Assembly: GCA_037389465.1 (NCBI GenBank)
Contig: JAZARR010000297.1
Location: forward strand, 372,001 to 436,000
Direction of reading: 5' to 3'
Length of the DNA: 64,000 nt
Origin: Baylisascaris procyonis
Lineage: Eukaryota > Nematoda > Chromadorea > Rhabditida > Ascarididae
In this document: positions 36,151 to 52,200 of the stretch, piece by piece
Position numbering within the stretch: the stretch's first letter is position 1
Layout of the letters: each line of letters starts with the position of its first letter
Program-made: the position numbers and the translations under genes
The notes under the pieces: generated by a model
Databases searched by the model: none
The model's input: the letters and a program-made list of their open reading frames with translations, nothing else
What the model was told of the DNA's origin: nothing

Positions 36151-37798
36151 GGCGCGTTTGAAATTCTTTTAGCTCCAGAGATGGAGTCAGTCTAATTTGC
36201 AATTATCCAGCATCAAAGCAACGCATAGAACAGAAAACAATCTCGTAGAATGGAAAGTTCGCAATTTTAATTTAAAATACAGCGAATCATCAAATTAACA
36301 AACACATTTTAGCGCTACAATGAAATATTTATTCAGAACGTTTTTTTGCGATGACGTGATTCTATATGGAAACTGTTCGCGTTTTCATTCTTTGGCAAAT
36401 CATCGCATTTCGCCTATCTTTTTCGTTATTTTATTCTACAGAAATAATAGCGAAAAGATTCGGTTGCGAATCTTGGTCGCTCTTTTTTGTTTAGCGATAA
36501 GATTCGCTAACGAAAAGGATCCGGCTGTGCCCCATTAGATGATAAGTACAGTCATTAGTCATTTTATTATAGAAGTCACTCATTAGAATATTGCTAAATA
36601 AGCCCCGCGAATAAAGCTCGAAAGTATTTGATCTGTAAATTCGACTCGATAATTATAACTGGCATTAAGAAAACAAAAAGGAATACCATTTCCTGTGGAG
36701 AGAGACTTAAAGCATCCCGACCCAAAAACTCGTAGCCTTAATTCCAAATTCTCAAAGGATCCCGGGCTTTCGTGGTCATTGCACTCAAGCTCAAAGGTTT
36801 GCCAAAACGTCTTTAGACCCGTGAATCTAATGATGCACCGAAACTTAAAACCTTTCTGAAGAATGGTTCACACAATTGCTCAAACCATTTGTTTTCCGGT
36901 AGTCCAAGAAATACAAGATACGCCCATGCACTCATTGTTGGCAGACCCACGAATCTGTAAGAAAACAGATAACAAAAGGAATTCTAGCATTCGACAAACT
37001 TCAAGCTAAGTTCATGACCTCAGGTAGCTGCGTCCAGTTTACTGAATATCCCTTCTATCCGAATGTCCATTTTTTAATATCCATATTTCTAGTGACCGTG
37101 TAAAGATCTCTTAAAGCCTTTTATTGCGTGTAAAGAAGCTTTTCATAGAGAAATGACCAAAGATCCCAAACGATTAACGTCTCTCATCGTTTCGACACAT
37201 TCAGAAAAGCGCTTTATTCATAAACAAATACAAAGGCATATTTCAACAAATGAAATAATACAATCGATGCTATTACAAATTAGAAAGTATAATGAAAGCA
37301 ATATTTGAAATTTTTTAAAAGCCAAACGTGATGAAAAGCTAGGCTTCTTATTTTTTTCATTCAATTATTCAAGGGATGCTTCTATTCGAGATGGATTTTA
37401 TATTTTCGCCAATTTTAAAAGGCTCAATTCTTGTCCAAAAGGGCCGATATTTTATTCAAAAACTATCTTATAATTTTCAGTAAGTTAACAGAAAAGAGTT
37501 TCCCATTCAAAAAAAAGCAAAAAATAGTATTGTTATAAAAACGTTGGCAGCCTACTTAATAAACGACAAAAATACATATACAGAATCCTAAAAACTCTAC
37601 GAAAGCCATTGCATTCTTATGAGGCAATAGGAAATTTTAAAGGTATTCCTTTGTAACATGCAATGGGAATGTCGACCTTTCCCTTCTAAATATTCTGGTG
37701 GCCGTTAAGTGCAATTGCGCAAAACCCGTCTTAAACGAAACTGTCACGAAATACAATAAAATTCAGATATGGACTTATACATGAAGTGAACAACATTA
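36151..37798. other. Intergenic
   Basis: Between the tRNA and the end of the Ly6-like gene. AT-rich; nothing recognised. Confidence 0.6.
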
Positions 37799-39282
37799 TT
37801 AAGGATCAGATAATGATAAACACCATAGAAATAACGATAAATATATGCATAAATTTTGCATAGCTGCAATATGTGAAACGTTTGCAATTGAGTTTTTAAG
37901 GCCATAAGATCTGAAACGTTGATTTAAACGACGTGCTGCTCCATTACAATAGTCGAAATTACAAAAGCAATATGTAGCATTATAATGACGTTTTCGAATT
38001 GCAATTATTCGACTTGTACAATGCGTCGTATCTTTTGAAGAATATGGACGTGAAAAATATGTTGTTCGACAATCTCGCATAACACCTGAAAATGAATTGA
38101 ATTTTATAGTACCACACCTAAGCGTTTTAACACCTGAAATCTGAACCATATTTTATAGAATATATCTGAGGATTTCGATGATGCAATCTCGAGCAACCTG
38201 TTTCATGCTGTAAAGCAAAAAATTTCAACGTTTTATCAATTCCATGCTATATTGCGATCAATTGCCGCGCGGAATTAACTGTCTGATCATTATGGATTAC
38301 GAGAACTGCAAATGAGAAACGAGATGAAACGAATTTTCTCTTGTTTATAATCCATAATTCGATAATTTCTATAATATTTCTATATAGTCCCTCTCAATTT
38401 GGAAGTATCTCTACATACCGATGGAATTAATTATAGCAGTTTCGACTTCATCTTCACAATCTACAATCCATTAATCGCAAATCGAGATCTATATGGCATT
38501 ATAATCCAGATCGCTTCACAAACATTTTTTAAGTGGATCCAAAAAGACGTTGAATAATTATTTGTGAGTGAAAATTTCTTGTTTTTTACTCTAATACGAC
38601 ACATCTGGTGTTGTTATCGTTGACAGATGATATATGAAAGCGTCATCGTATATATTTCAACAAAGTGTTGGGAATATTCAGAGATAAAAGCTGAGAGAGC
38701 GAATACAGCGATCATTCGTGGGCGCTATTATTCAAATAAACACCATTAAACTGTCACCTCTCATATATTGCAATACAATGAGTAGATATTTATGAAAATA
38801 TTTGAAATTATAAGCCATTTCAGAGTGAAATAAAACGATAAGCATAGAAACTTTTCATAATTTTTATTAATCATATAGGATTTATTAGATTTTACAATGA
38901 AATCAATCACTTATAAAATCTTCTAAAACATTTATAATCGAAGCCAATTAATTGCATCAACTCGAGAGGTTATCGTTAAGGGAAGTACCATCAATTGAAA
39001 GAGGATGGGAAATAACAAACGATATGGTATCCTTTCAAGTCATGAGTATTGCTCAACACATTGGGAAACGGCAAACGAGCAATTATTACTAGACATTTTA
39101 AAGTTAATATTTGAAAAGTACAAACCAATAATATGAGTTTTGGTATTGTGTTCGAGGGTCACATTCAGAAGCATACAAGCACCATCACAACGTACAGTAT
39201 CGAGTGATGCGTTTCCAGTGATGCAACCTCGTTCAGAAGTGCTCTCTGAATCACTTAGAATCGGTAGATAACGACCCCAATT
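37799..39282 (-). CDS. Ly6/three-finger GPI-type protein, ODR-2/HOT-like, 5' incomplete
   Basis: Two exons, 39282-39126 and 38133-37799, joined in phase 1 (TTTGCAG and TTTCAG acceptors, GTTTGT donor). The product has cysteines in the order GC, RC, AC, RC, DC, HC and ends with YCFCNFDYCNG, the C-x-C-x3-Y/D-C-N close of Ly6/uPAR/three-finger domains. A hydrophobic C-terminal tail (LCIYLSLFLWCLSLS) fits a GPI-attachment signal. NWGRYLP and DTVRCDGACMLL resemble the nematode ODR-2/HOT family, GPI-linked surface proteins first found in chemosensory neurons. The signal peptide and first cysteine pair must be coded by exons upstream of 39282, which I did not find. An intron of about 1 kb separates the two exons. 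Function in this worm is inferred from the family only. Confidence 0.7.
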
Positions 39283-42200
39283 CTGCAAATTTATCCTCCT
39301 TATCTTTGTATGTGATTTAGCATCATATCTAAATTAAACCATAGAGACCTCACGAGGCTCTGCAATTGCAAATGTTGTAAACACTTAGCAGATGTAATGC
39401 AAAGAGGGGAATCCACTGGGATAGTAATTTAAGTGCTAACCCTTATGGACTACTCTTCACATCACCATATGTTCAAGCATTATTTACCGCTTACTCTATA
39501 ATTGGGCAATATCGGCATGGGACAGATACTAATGCATTCGGAAAGACAGCATGTCAAAGTTCGAGTGTTTTGAAGTTACGATTATCAACTAATCAAATAT
39601 TTACTTGATATCACTATTGCTCCCCCCCCCCCCATCGTTTAAAAAAAAAAAAAAAATTTAAACCCTCTCTAAAATAATTTCGTTAGAAAAATATAGCCGT
39701 GATGAGTCCTCTTATAGACTAGACTTCATCATAATTAAATCTGATAGTATATCTTTAAAAACAATAGCGCAAAATTGACTATTTGCCTATTATAGTGATA
39801 TTAGGGCCGCTAATATATTATTCATCTACTGAACCTTTATCTCCATACTAATTTTGCTTTCATACGATTAAATATGCTAAAGAAGTACCAAAATATCGTA
39901 AACATATTGTTCTATTCTTAATTTTTTCGCGAGAATATATAAAAATTTCGGGATTCGAAATTAAAGTTTGTGGATAAATGAAGCATAAAGATCGAACTAC
40001 GCTTCGATTTAAGGATAAATAATAGCGGCGTTATATTTGCATTTCGTTTCACCATCTTTATTTGATATCATCAAGGATAATCGAATAGATATTTCGAGAC
40101 GTTGACACAACATATTCACCAATACCCACAATATTTCCGGTATTTTATTTTAAAATTTATTGTGAATCGCCTAAAATGTTTAATTAATTTATATTTCCCA
40201 ATTCATACAACCCTAACAAATATTTTGCATTGAAATCAATCCGATGTTAAATCATTAAAATTATTTAATTATTAAAATCAATCCAATATTACTACATTCA
40301 TCATTTCGAGTGCTTAAAAGGGCAAACTTCTAACGTTTTGTGTCAATCATTCTAAATATAGCCAACTGAATGTTGTAAACAATGTACTTAGAATATTTCA
40401 TAAAGAAGCTCATCTTTCTATACGATAATTGAGTATTCGATTACGGTAAGAAGGTATTTAATTAACATACCATAATGATCGCCTCGGATGCACATTTATA
40501 GCAATTAGTAGTGATTGAATTCACTGAATAGAGTATGAATAATATAAATATCAATAATAATTCACATAAATTCATTGCACAACACCACTATCGAATGCAC
40601 ACTGTACACAACAAGTGCTGAGACATGCGCTATAGTTGACTGCTCTATAGTAACAATTGTGCACACACACAGACCATTTGGCAACGACGGGCACTCTCTC
40701 AAGCCCGTAGAACGTTTACGTCGACCATCCCTCACATTCCCTCCCTTTTCCTGCTCACATACAAAGCATAAACATAAAGTGAATGCAGTTTTTGCTAATT
40801 CTAACAGGTCAAATGGCATATGCTATTGCGAGCATTCGCATAATTTTAAATATTTATGCATGTTATAACGTTATAATGTAACTTATAAAACAAGTTTTAA
40901 TGTTATAATTTATAAAACATGTAATATTAATATAACATTAATATAACTTATAAAGCGTGTTATAAGGTAACTTACAAAATAAAGTACGAATCGATGAGGC
41001 ATTTTTTAAAATCTTCGAAAACCCTTTTTTTGTCAAACTATGGATTTAAGCAATAAGATTTACGGCTGAAGGGTGAATTCCTCGAAAGTTTTGCATTTAT
41101 AAACGTATATTTGTATAAATGCATATATCAGTATCTTTGTAATGGGAAACTTAAGAGGATTCCCAAAGGTGTGGGAAAGTTCAAAACTTAGGAAACAGGG
41201 TCTTGTACTTATGACATAAAGCTTCAATTTGAAGGAGATATATAGCTCTCTCGTGCTAACCGTTTCCGACGGTATATTTTCCGGGTTTTTCTAATTCAAT
41301 CAAATGAGCATTGCTTCAGATATTATAACACTAGTTTGCTATATTCTTTGTCGTCTATCATAATTCAAATGAGATGAATATTTTTTTCCACGAATCGAAT
41401 TTATGCTGCTTCAAGAATCTTTGTTAGCAACGAATATGAACGCAATTAGCTAATTACTTTTAGGCGTTTTCAATGCTTTTTGTGTGGTCTATATTGATGA
41501 AAAATTCGCATTGAAAATGATGAAATGAGATGAATTGCATAATATGAATGATCACATGTGAAAGATAGATGCCTCGAAATAATACAACCAAGCACAATAG
41601 GAAAGTTTGTTGTTCTCATTGAAACTTCAAGTTTAATAAGCTTATAAGAAAAAAGCGCATTCATCACGGCACATTTTCAATTATGATACGCCTTTTTTTG
41701 GAGCAGAAAAAAAGACACTTCTTTTGGAACAATGCTATGATTTGTTTAAATGATACTTTATTGACTCCACCGGATTACTAACCATACAGACTAGAACATC
41801 TTCTTTTTCACTCAATGATTTCTTCGTGACAGTCTCGCATGCTCCTCCCCCAAAGGTGTGTTTGCGATTCAGTTTTAAAGCGAATATTTAGTGGCATTAA
41901 TTTATCCCTTCCTATAGCAACAATCTACTCACAATTTATTCTCTACGCATTTTTTGCCAATAATCTTAAAATTTCCTTTATTGGTAATGCTATTCACAAC
42001 ATCGATTCAATTGTTTACTAGAAATTCGGAATAAATTATTTTCGAAGCAATGATATTAGATGCGATGTCATATTTCAAAAGGTTTCGATATGTTACAAGT
42101 GTAGTACGTTAAGAAATTCATTCAGCGTAAATCACCCTAGCATCTTTCAGTGTTATATAAATCAAGCAGATTACTTCGAAACGCAAACTCCTTGTAGTGA

Positions 42201-42587
42201 TATTTATCAACATACCATAAAGCGAATAAAAATAGACGTTCACCTATATCTTATTGATTTTATTGATTGCTGATAAGGATTTCTCTGACTACTGATAATG
42301 GTTACGAATAAGGAAAATAATTCTCGGAAGTAATTGCAAATCTTGGAATAATGTTCACAAAAGAAACTAGATGTAGAGGTGGTATTCCTACATAATAGTG
42401 GTACTGAGATAGCGAATGATAACAGGTGATAAGCTAATCATTTCAATTCTTCCACTTTTTCCGTATATTTTAGTGACAATGACAAAAAATTCAAATCAAC
42501 TTTCGTCGCCCCTCTCACGCTGATTGGTCATATTTCATTTGTATTATTTGGTGTTTCGTTTTCTTAATCAAAGCTCTAAAATTTTAG
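39283..42587. other. Long non-coding stretch
   Basis: Should contain the 5' exons of the Ly6-like gene (minus strand) but none could be assigned. Holds a C13/A14 pair at 39623-39656 and a degenerate TTATAA-rich repeat at 40866-40980. Confidence 0.5.
40866..40980. repeat. Degenerate ATAACTTATAAAAC-type repeat
   Basis: Several imperfect copies of (GT)TATAA(T)GTAACTTATAAA words in a row. Confidence 0.5.
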
Positions 42588-42592
42588 TCTAC

Positions 42593-46466
<3,874 letters not shown>

Positions 46467-47100
46467 CGATCTAAAATAACACAAGGAAACAACGCAAAAA
46501 CGATAAGCAATACTTCGACGGAAATTACTTGTGTTAAATGCAAACTGTGTTTTTCATTTTATTATTTAAATGAATAAAAATTTTTCAATGCGTTTATTTC
46601 TCTCTTACTCGTTAAAATAAATTTTTTTCTCATCAAAAAAAAGATGAATATAAAGTTGTAAATAATATGAAATATTGCGGCTATATTTTAATTAACTTGA
46701 TTTTTGGTATGAAACGTTAAAATGTATTTTTTGCCTCTTTCTGCTCAAAATATTTGGTTATCTTCAGCGTATTGCTTCGAAGTGGTATTTCCGGCGGAAA
46801 GATCAGCGAAAAGCGTTTGAAATAGCAGCATTTCGAAAATGCTTCAACGATTCCGGCAAGGCAATAAAAGAAATGGGTGAAGAACTATGAAAAAGACTTA
46901 ATTTTTTTCTGGTAGCCGTGAAGCATTCTTAAAGGAATAGTAAAATCAGATTACGTCATCACCATATTGGAATCATTACCACTGGCCCGGTCGGTTCATC
47001 TTTGATGATTAGGCAAAGTCGTAACAATTCGCTTTCAATCCTAAAACATCTTAGCCTTTCTAACATTATCAACGATAAAAACAACACAGCTTGCTCAAAG
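46467..47100. other. Non-coding
   Basis: 3' flank of the small-protein gene with poly(A) signal; 46760-47100 may be the 5' part of the decayed LINE but has no readable motif. Confidence 0.5.
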
Positions 47101-47189
47101 GAAAGTCTACGTTCATACAACTCATGACGTCCTATTGCGATTGGATGAAGCTTTCAATAACTATTTTCAAACAGATGCGGTATGTAGTG

Positions 47190-47513
47190 ACTTCGTCAAG
47201 GCTTGACTCGGTTACCCATCCGAAACTCTTGCCGAAGTTGAAGGCCTATTTAATAGATGGCACTGTTCATGGCTGAAAAATTTTTTATGCGGGCCAAGTT
47301 TCAGAGTGGAAGTTAGGAATGCCTTATTTTCGCTGCATTCTGTGCTCAGTGAGGTGCCGCAGGATGGCACTCTAGGCCTTCTACTTCTACTTTATATAAA
47401 TGATCCCTCAGAGAACTTGCTAAGCTGCTGCAAGCTTTTTGCTGATGATGTGAAAATATATAGAACAATTATTGAGCCTCCAAATTCGACTACAATGCGT
47501 TGTGTCAAGAAAT
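47190..47513 (+). mobile_element. Decayed non-LTR retrotransposon reverse transcriptase fragment
   Basis: Reads LDSVTHPKLLPKLKAYLIDG, then after a one-base frameshift at about 47270 WLKNFLCG, then PQDGTLGLLLLLYINDPSEN and LFADDVKIYRTI. These match the reverse transcriptase blocks of jockey/CR1-type LINEs: FDxVxHxxLLxKL, VPQGxxLGPLLFLLYIND and the catalytic F/YADD loop. FADD is kept, but QG is QD and GPLLF is GLLLL. No endonuclease domain or intact ends are visible. Old, truncated copy. Confidence 0.8.
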
Positions 47514-48418
47514 GAGGGTTAACGTTCTACAAATTTGAAAGGAAATCAACAAATCGAACTGATGCGCTTAATTCTTTTGTTTTTCTTGTTGTTTGCATCT
47601 GGAACTCCTTACCATATAATGTAATCTCTGCTTTCGTTAACCGCCATTTGATTTTTTGAACGCATAGTTATGCGCAATATTTATACATATATAGCTTTGT
47701 TTCTTCCTTATATATTTATTCTAATCGATGTGTAATTCCATACTTTTTTTATTGTAGTTGAAGGTAATGAAGATGTTTATTACTTTCAACTAACAATCAC
47801 GGAAAATTTGCCTCAGTTAATTTTCGTCAAAAATGTCACACCAACTTGAATAGATCTTTCAATGAGATATAAGAAATAGTTTTGCGCTGCTAAAGATCAA
47901 AATTTGCAAAATAACTATTAAAAAGATTGTTTTTTCGATTACGATGAATCGATCTCTTTGCGATCGATAATGTAATGCAGCAACTTTTGCAGCACAATTT
48001 TTTAATGCAATATAACACGAGTAACAAAGTTCTATGGTATTTATAATAATTACTATTTTTACAATAGATTTGTTGAAATGTGGCAATTAGAATTATCTCA
48101 ATCATTGAGCCTTCTAGAGTTTTTTTTTCCTATCGTCACAAGAAATTTGCTCAATTTTATTAACATAATTTTAAATAATTTTATAATTTTTTTAGCATGA
48201 AATGAAAGCAAGGAATAATTATGAAAAATCTTTTACTGCTCATATCTTCAGTTCAATTTAGCGTCGGTTTTCTAGATGGTTAGTTATTATTCTCGTTGAT
48301 TATCATCTCAATTTTCTTTTTTTATCGATTAGATAATTTAGTGTTACAAATTCTATGGTGCATCGTCAGGCAGCTTCTAGTCGCGCGCCTATTTTCGCGT
48401 ATGATGCTGTATATTGCG

Positions 48419-48435
48419 TGGCGGCCATTTTATGC
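48419..48435 (+). promoter_or_regulatory. YY1-like GCGGCCATTTT motif
   Basis: The word GTGGCGGCCATTTTATG contains the GGCCATTTT core bound by YY1-type factors in animals, inside a GC-richer patch about 850 bp before the hnRNP K start. The link is inference from position only. Confidence 0.25.
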
Positions 48436-49128
48436 GCTATTTTTGCGTTGTTGTGTTGATTGATATGTGCATCACTTTCGATTCATTTAAGGGCTACTCT
48501 TCGACATTTGAAGGTTTCGGGCCCATGAATGCACTTTGTTTGGCTGAATATACATTATTTTGAATATTTGTAAGTAAGTGATATAAAATTAAGGTTTATA
48601 AACAAGACGATACGCAGTGCTCATCCAGGTAGATAAAGTTTTCGATTCGAGTTCTATAGGTGACACTTCAGTAGTTGTCATAAGTTTTAACTCGTCAAGT
48701 CGTTGAGAATACCTTACTCCACATCTTTGTTTCTGATCATTTACCTGCTCGGTGATTGAGTTTATCGAATGTGTATTGTACCGTCGATCAGTTCTTGGAA
48801 TTCTATGTTCCATTTTGCAGTGGACAACGAAAAGAATACTTGTTTACTATTCACAAAAGAATAGTTCATTGAGAATAGCCCAACGCATAGCACTTTCGTC
48901 GAGTTGTTTGTTGATGTTGGATGAAAAAAAAAAAAAGCTGAAAAACTCATGCAGTTTTGTTTTTTATGTTTATCACTTGTTGCATTAGTCATAGATGGAT
49001 TTAAGAATGGTGTTTTGAAGAGGTAGCCGTTGACGCTTTGAACTGACCGGTTGGTTCGAAGTTCCAAAACAATATAAAATAGAAAAAGTGGAGGTACTGA
49101 GATACGGGGAATTGATATCGTAAGAGTC

Positions 49129-49148
49129 CCCCCCCCCCCCTCCCCTCT
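49129..49148. repeat. Poly-C tract
   Basis: C13 followed by TCCCCTC just upstream of the hnRNP K gene on its sense strand. Confidence 0.9.
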
Positions 49149-49256
49149 TCCGCTTGTGCACTTGTAGGAGCACTTGCGTTTAGTATTTCGCTTGTTGATT
49201 GTATCGTCGATGCTTTGATATGAGGAAGTCGTAATGCCTAAGTGGGGTTGTAATTT

Positions 49257-49260
49257 TCAG
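49257..49260 (+). promoter_or_regulatory. Likely SL trans-splice acceptor
   Basis: ATTTTCAG ends at 49260, 16 bases before the ATG of the hnRNP K gene. This close spacing is typical of spliced-leader addition in nematodes, though a cis intron with a 5' leader exon is possible. Confidence 0.5.
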
Positions 49261-49276
49261 CGCTGAAAAAGTGAAA

Positions 49277-52200
49277 ATGAAGCGACACGGTGGTGAGGAT
49301 GGATACAGTTATGGATATGGCGGTGGCTATGCGACTGGCAAGCGTCAAAGAGCCGATGGCTATCAAGAGGCTTTAGCGGCGGGCAAATACGAACTGCGTT
49401 TGCTAGTTCCAAGTCGTGGTGCGGGTGCCGTGATCGGCAAAGGTGGCGAAAGCATTAAAAGACTACGAGCTGAGGTGACTTATTTGTATTGCTTAAGATT
49501 TGACGAGAGAGGCATATGGCTGATCGTCCATCTTAGTCAATTTCCCTTTAATTAGAAGTGCGAAAATTAAATTGGGTGGCGAATGAAAACACCGAATCTC
49601 TTTAGGGAATATTTGCTAACTTCCAGTTGTTTTTTTAAATTATTTCTATACATCGAACAATTTGCTGCATTAGTTATGGTATCTTTCGAGTTTTTGGGTT
49701 TCACACCGATACCTATCAATCCCATTCTTGGCCTTTCTGATTCATAAAAATTTGATTTATAAAGTTAAAGATATATGGGAAAGCGTAATGGAGAGGTTAG
49801 TGCTACATACGCTTCTGCGTTTCACCTTGATCTTTTTAATTACATAACGGCAACTCGTACGGATGACCAGTGGTCACTCGGAAAGTTTCTAGGGTTAGAT
49901 GACGCTCGCCATGTTTCACCGATGAGTGAATTGAAACAGATGCCCATTTAATTCAGGCTCCTTTTAGTTATAGTTAGTTTTTAAATGATCATAGATGATT
50001 TTTGTGCAGGTGAGATGACATCTTCAATGTAACCAAAAAGTTGATTTAATTCATTGCTGTAATTGTGACTTTGCTAAAGCTTGTTCTCAGATCTATAACA
50101 ACATCCAGTTTCATGAATTTTCATCTGCGATTTCATTATCGGGTTGCGGTGTACTTTTGTAGCTTTAGTTGGGATGTTTTTATCAGCGGATTCCGAGCAA
50201 TATTGTAGTGGAGATAAAAATTACCCACTTTTTAGTTTATGCTTCCAAAAGTATTTATGGCCATTTAAGTGATGTTTTCTTGACCAAAACACGTTCAATT
50301 CATTATTACGATTAGCAAATGTGATAACCATTTTATAGTTGATAGTGATATTTATGAAATTTTATATTGGGTATTTTAAAAGTATTCTGTTGTTATAATC
50401 GTTCCTTCTCGTGCTTGGCTGCTTATTACTTTCCAGCCTGTGCTCCTTATATAAACCTGGGTGAGAAGCCATTGGCGTGTGTAAGCATATGGAGGGCGTT
50501 GCATGCCCCGATGCATACCTTCCCCACGTGTAAATATTGATGATGTTTGCAGTGCGACGCGACCTTGACAATCCCCGATAGCCAGACGCCAGAACGGTAA
50601 TCCCTCCATCACACCCTCCTTTCATTATATGATACGTTCTATATTGCAAGAACCTCAAGGAGAGGAGTTGGCTGTTGGCCTATTCACCGCCTGGGCATCG
50701 TGCCATCACCTTTTCCCGCCTGTGGTCTGACCGGTCCAACTTCTCCTCCTGCATCCTGATGGCATAATTTTCCTGATTCTTTTTCCTTGTTTTCCTTTTT
50801 CGACTACCGTTCTTTAAGTATAATCTATACAATAATAAAAAAAAAATAATTTAATGTAATCGTTTACAAAAATCTTCCAAGTTCTTCTATGTTAATTGAT
50901 ATGGTTTCGCCACTTCTTTTGTTAAGGGGGAACTTGTAACACTTCCTTCATTTCCCGGCACCATTACCTAAACAAAGAGCCACTGACACAATTTATGGAA
51001 GGATCCGTGTCAAAAACTCCCTGCGAGTCTTTCAGGAATTTAACCATTCAATATAACTTGTGCTTAATTTGTGGATGGGCGAATAAGGTAGTTAAGAAAT
51101 AGAATGGTGGAAAACCGCTTTTAGAGTATAACGATTGCTTTGATTATGAAATGGGCTTTAGAATGGTTTGGGGTTTGTTAAATTAATACGTCGTTGTGTT
51201 TGTCTTGGTCGTTTTCGTGTTAACCATTTTCTAAAGAATACAGTTGCAGAATTGTGACGATTGTTGCTGAAATTGACAATGTTATTCGATGCGTTAACGA
51301 AATCATCCCGCGACTAGACGAGGCTCGTTTTTTTAGTTGATTTCTTATTTAACAATGCTTTTAGTTACTATAGGACCGACGATTTATATAGAAATCTCAT
51401 ATTTTTTGTGTAAGGAAGCTTTTTATGGGGAAGGATTCCTTCTTGAAAGGGCATTGAGCAGGGAGAAGTGCCACATCTGCCATCCGCTCATTGTGGAATG
51501 GCGCATTCACAAACAGATTGATTACCGAGGTAACTTATTTTTTGTGAAATGCTACCAGGGAACATATGAAGTGGTGCGACAAAGCTGAAGTGGCATCTAC
51601 AGTTTTGAAGAAGCCATCTGAAGAGAACGTTGTATTATAATATGATACGGTTGATCTTGAATGCATAAACGATGTGCTATGTTGAGACTGGTTAACAATT
51701 AGCCTTCCGCTCTCCTTTGGCCGACTATAAGAGCTGTTTGATTTTGCTGCGTCGGTGAATAGAATGGGCGTGTTTTCCTGCGTTCTTGTGCGTTAGCTCA
51801 GGTGGATTATGAGTAAAATATGAGGGATTACACACTAGCATTTTGCATGGCTCCATTTGTCAACGAGCGTGATTTAGACATGGCCAAATTGAGGGGATGG
51901 TTTGCGTTATTAAAGTGATGTACAGTTAAAGATCAAGCAAATAAAGACCTATATTAAGCAGTATCAAATGTTGTAGGGGATAGTAACGCTTATCGTTGTT
52001 GTTGTTGTATGGAAATATGTTTTAGTGTCTGAAAACGCGCGATAGTGATGACGAAACCAATGCACATGGAGAGAGTGAACTACGTTTGCTGGTACATCAG
52101 TCGCATGCGGGTGCGATCATTGGTCGAGGGGGATATCGCATAAAGGAACTTCGTGAGGAGACTAGCACTCAACTCAAGGTATATTCCTTTTAAGCTCTGC

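Larger units (their letters stand above)
47514..49260. other. Upstream region of the hnRNP K gene
   Basis: AT-rich, with a locally GC-richer patch at about 48360-48530 that may be promoter or 5' leader of the gene at 49277. C13 run at 49129-49141. Confidence 0.45.

Noticed and set aside
50362..50658. 98-codon minus-strand frame in a GC-richer block
   Set aside because: Opposite strand of the KH1 exon at 50553-50596; no splice or family support.
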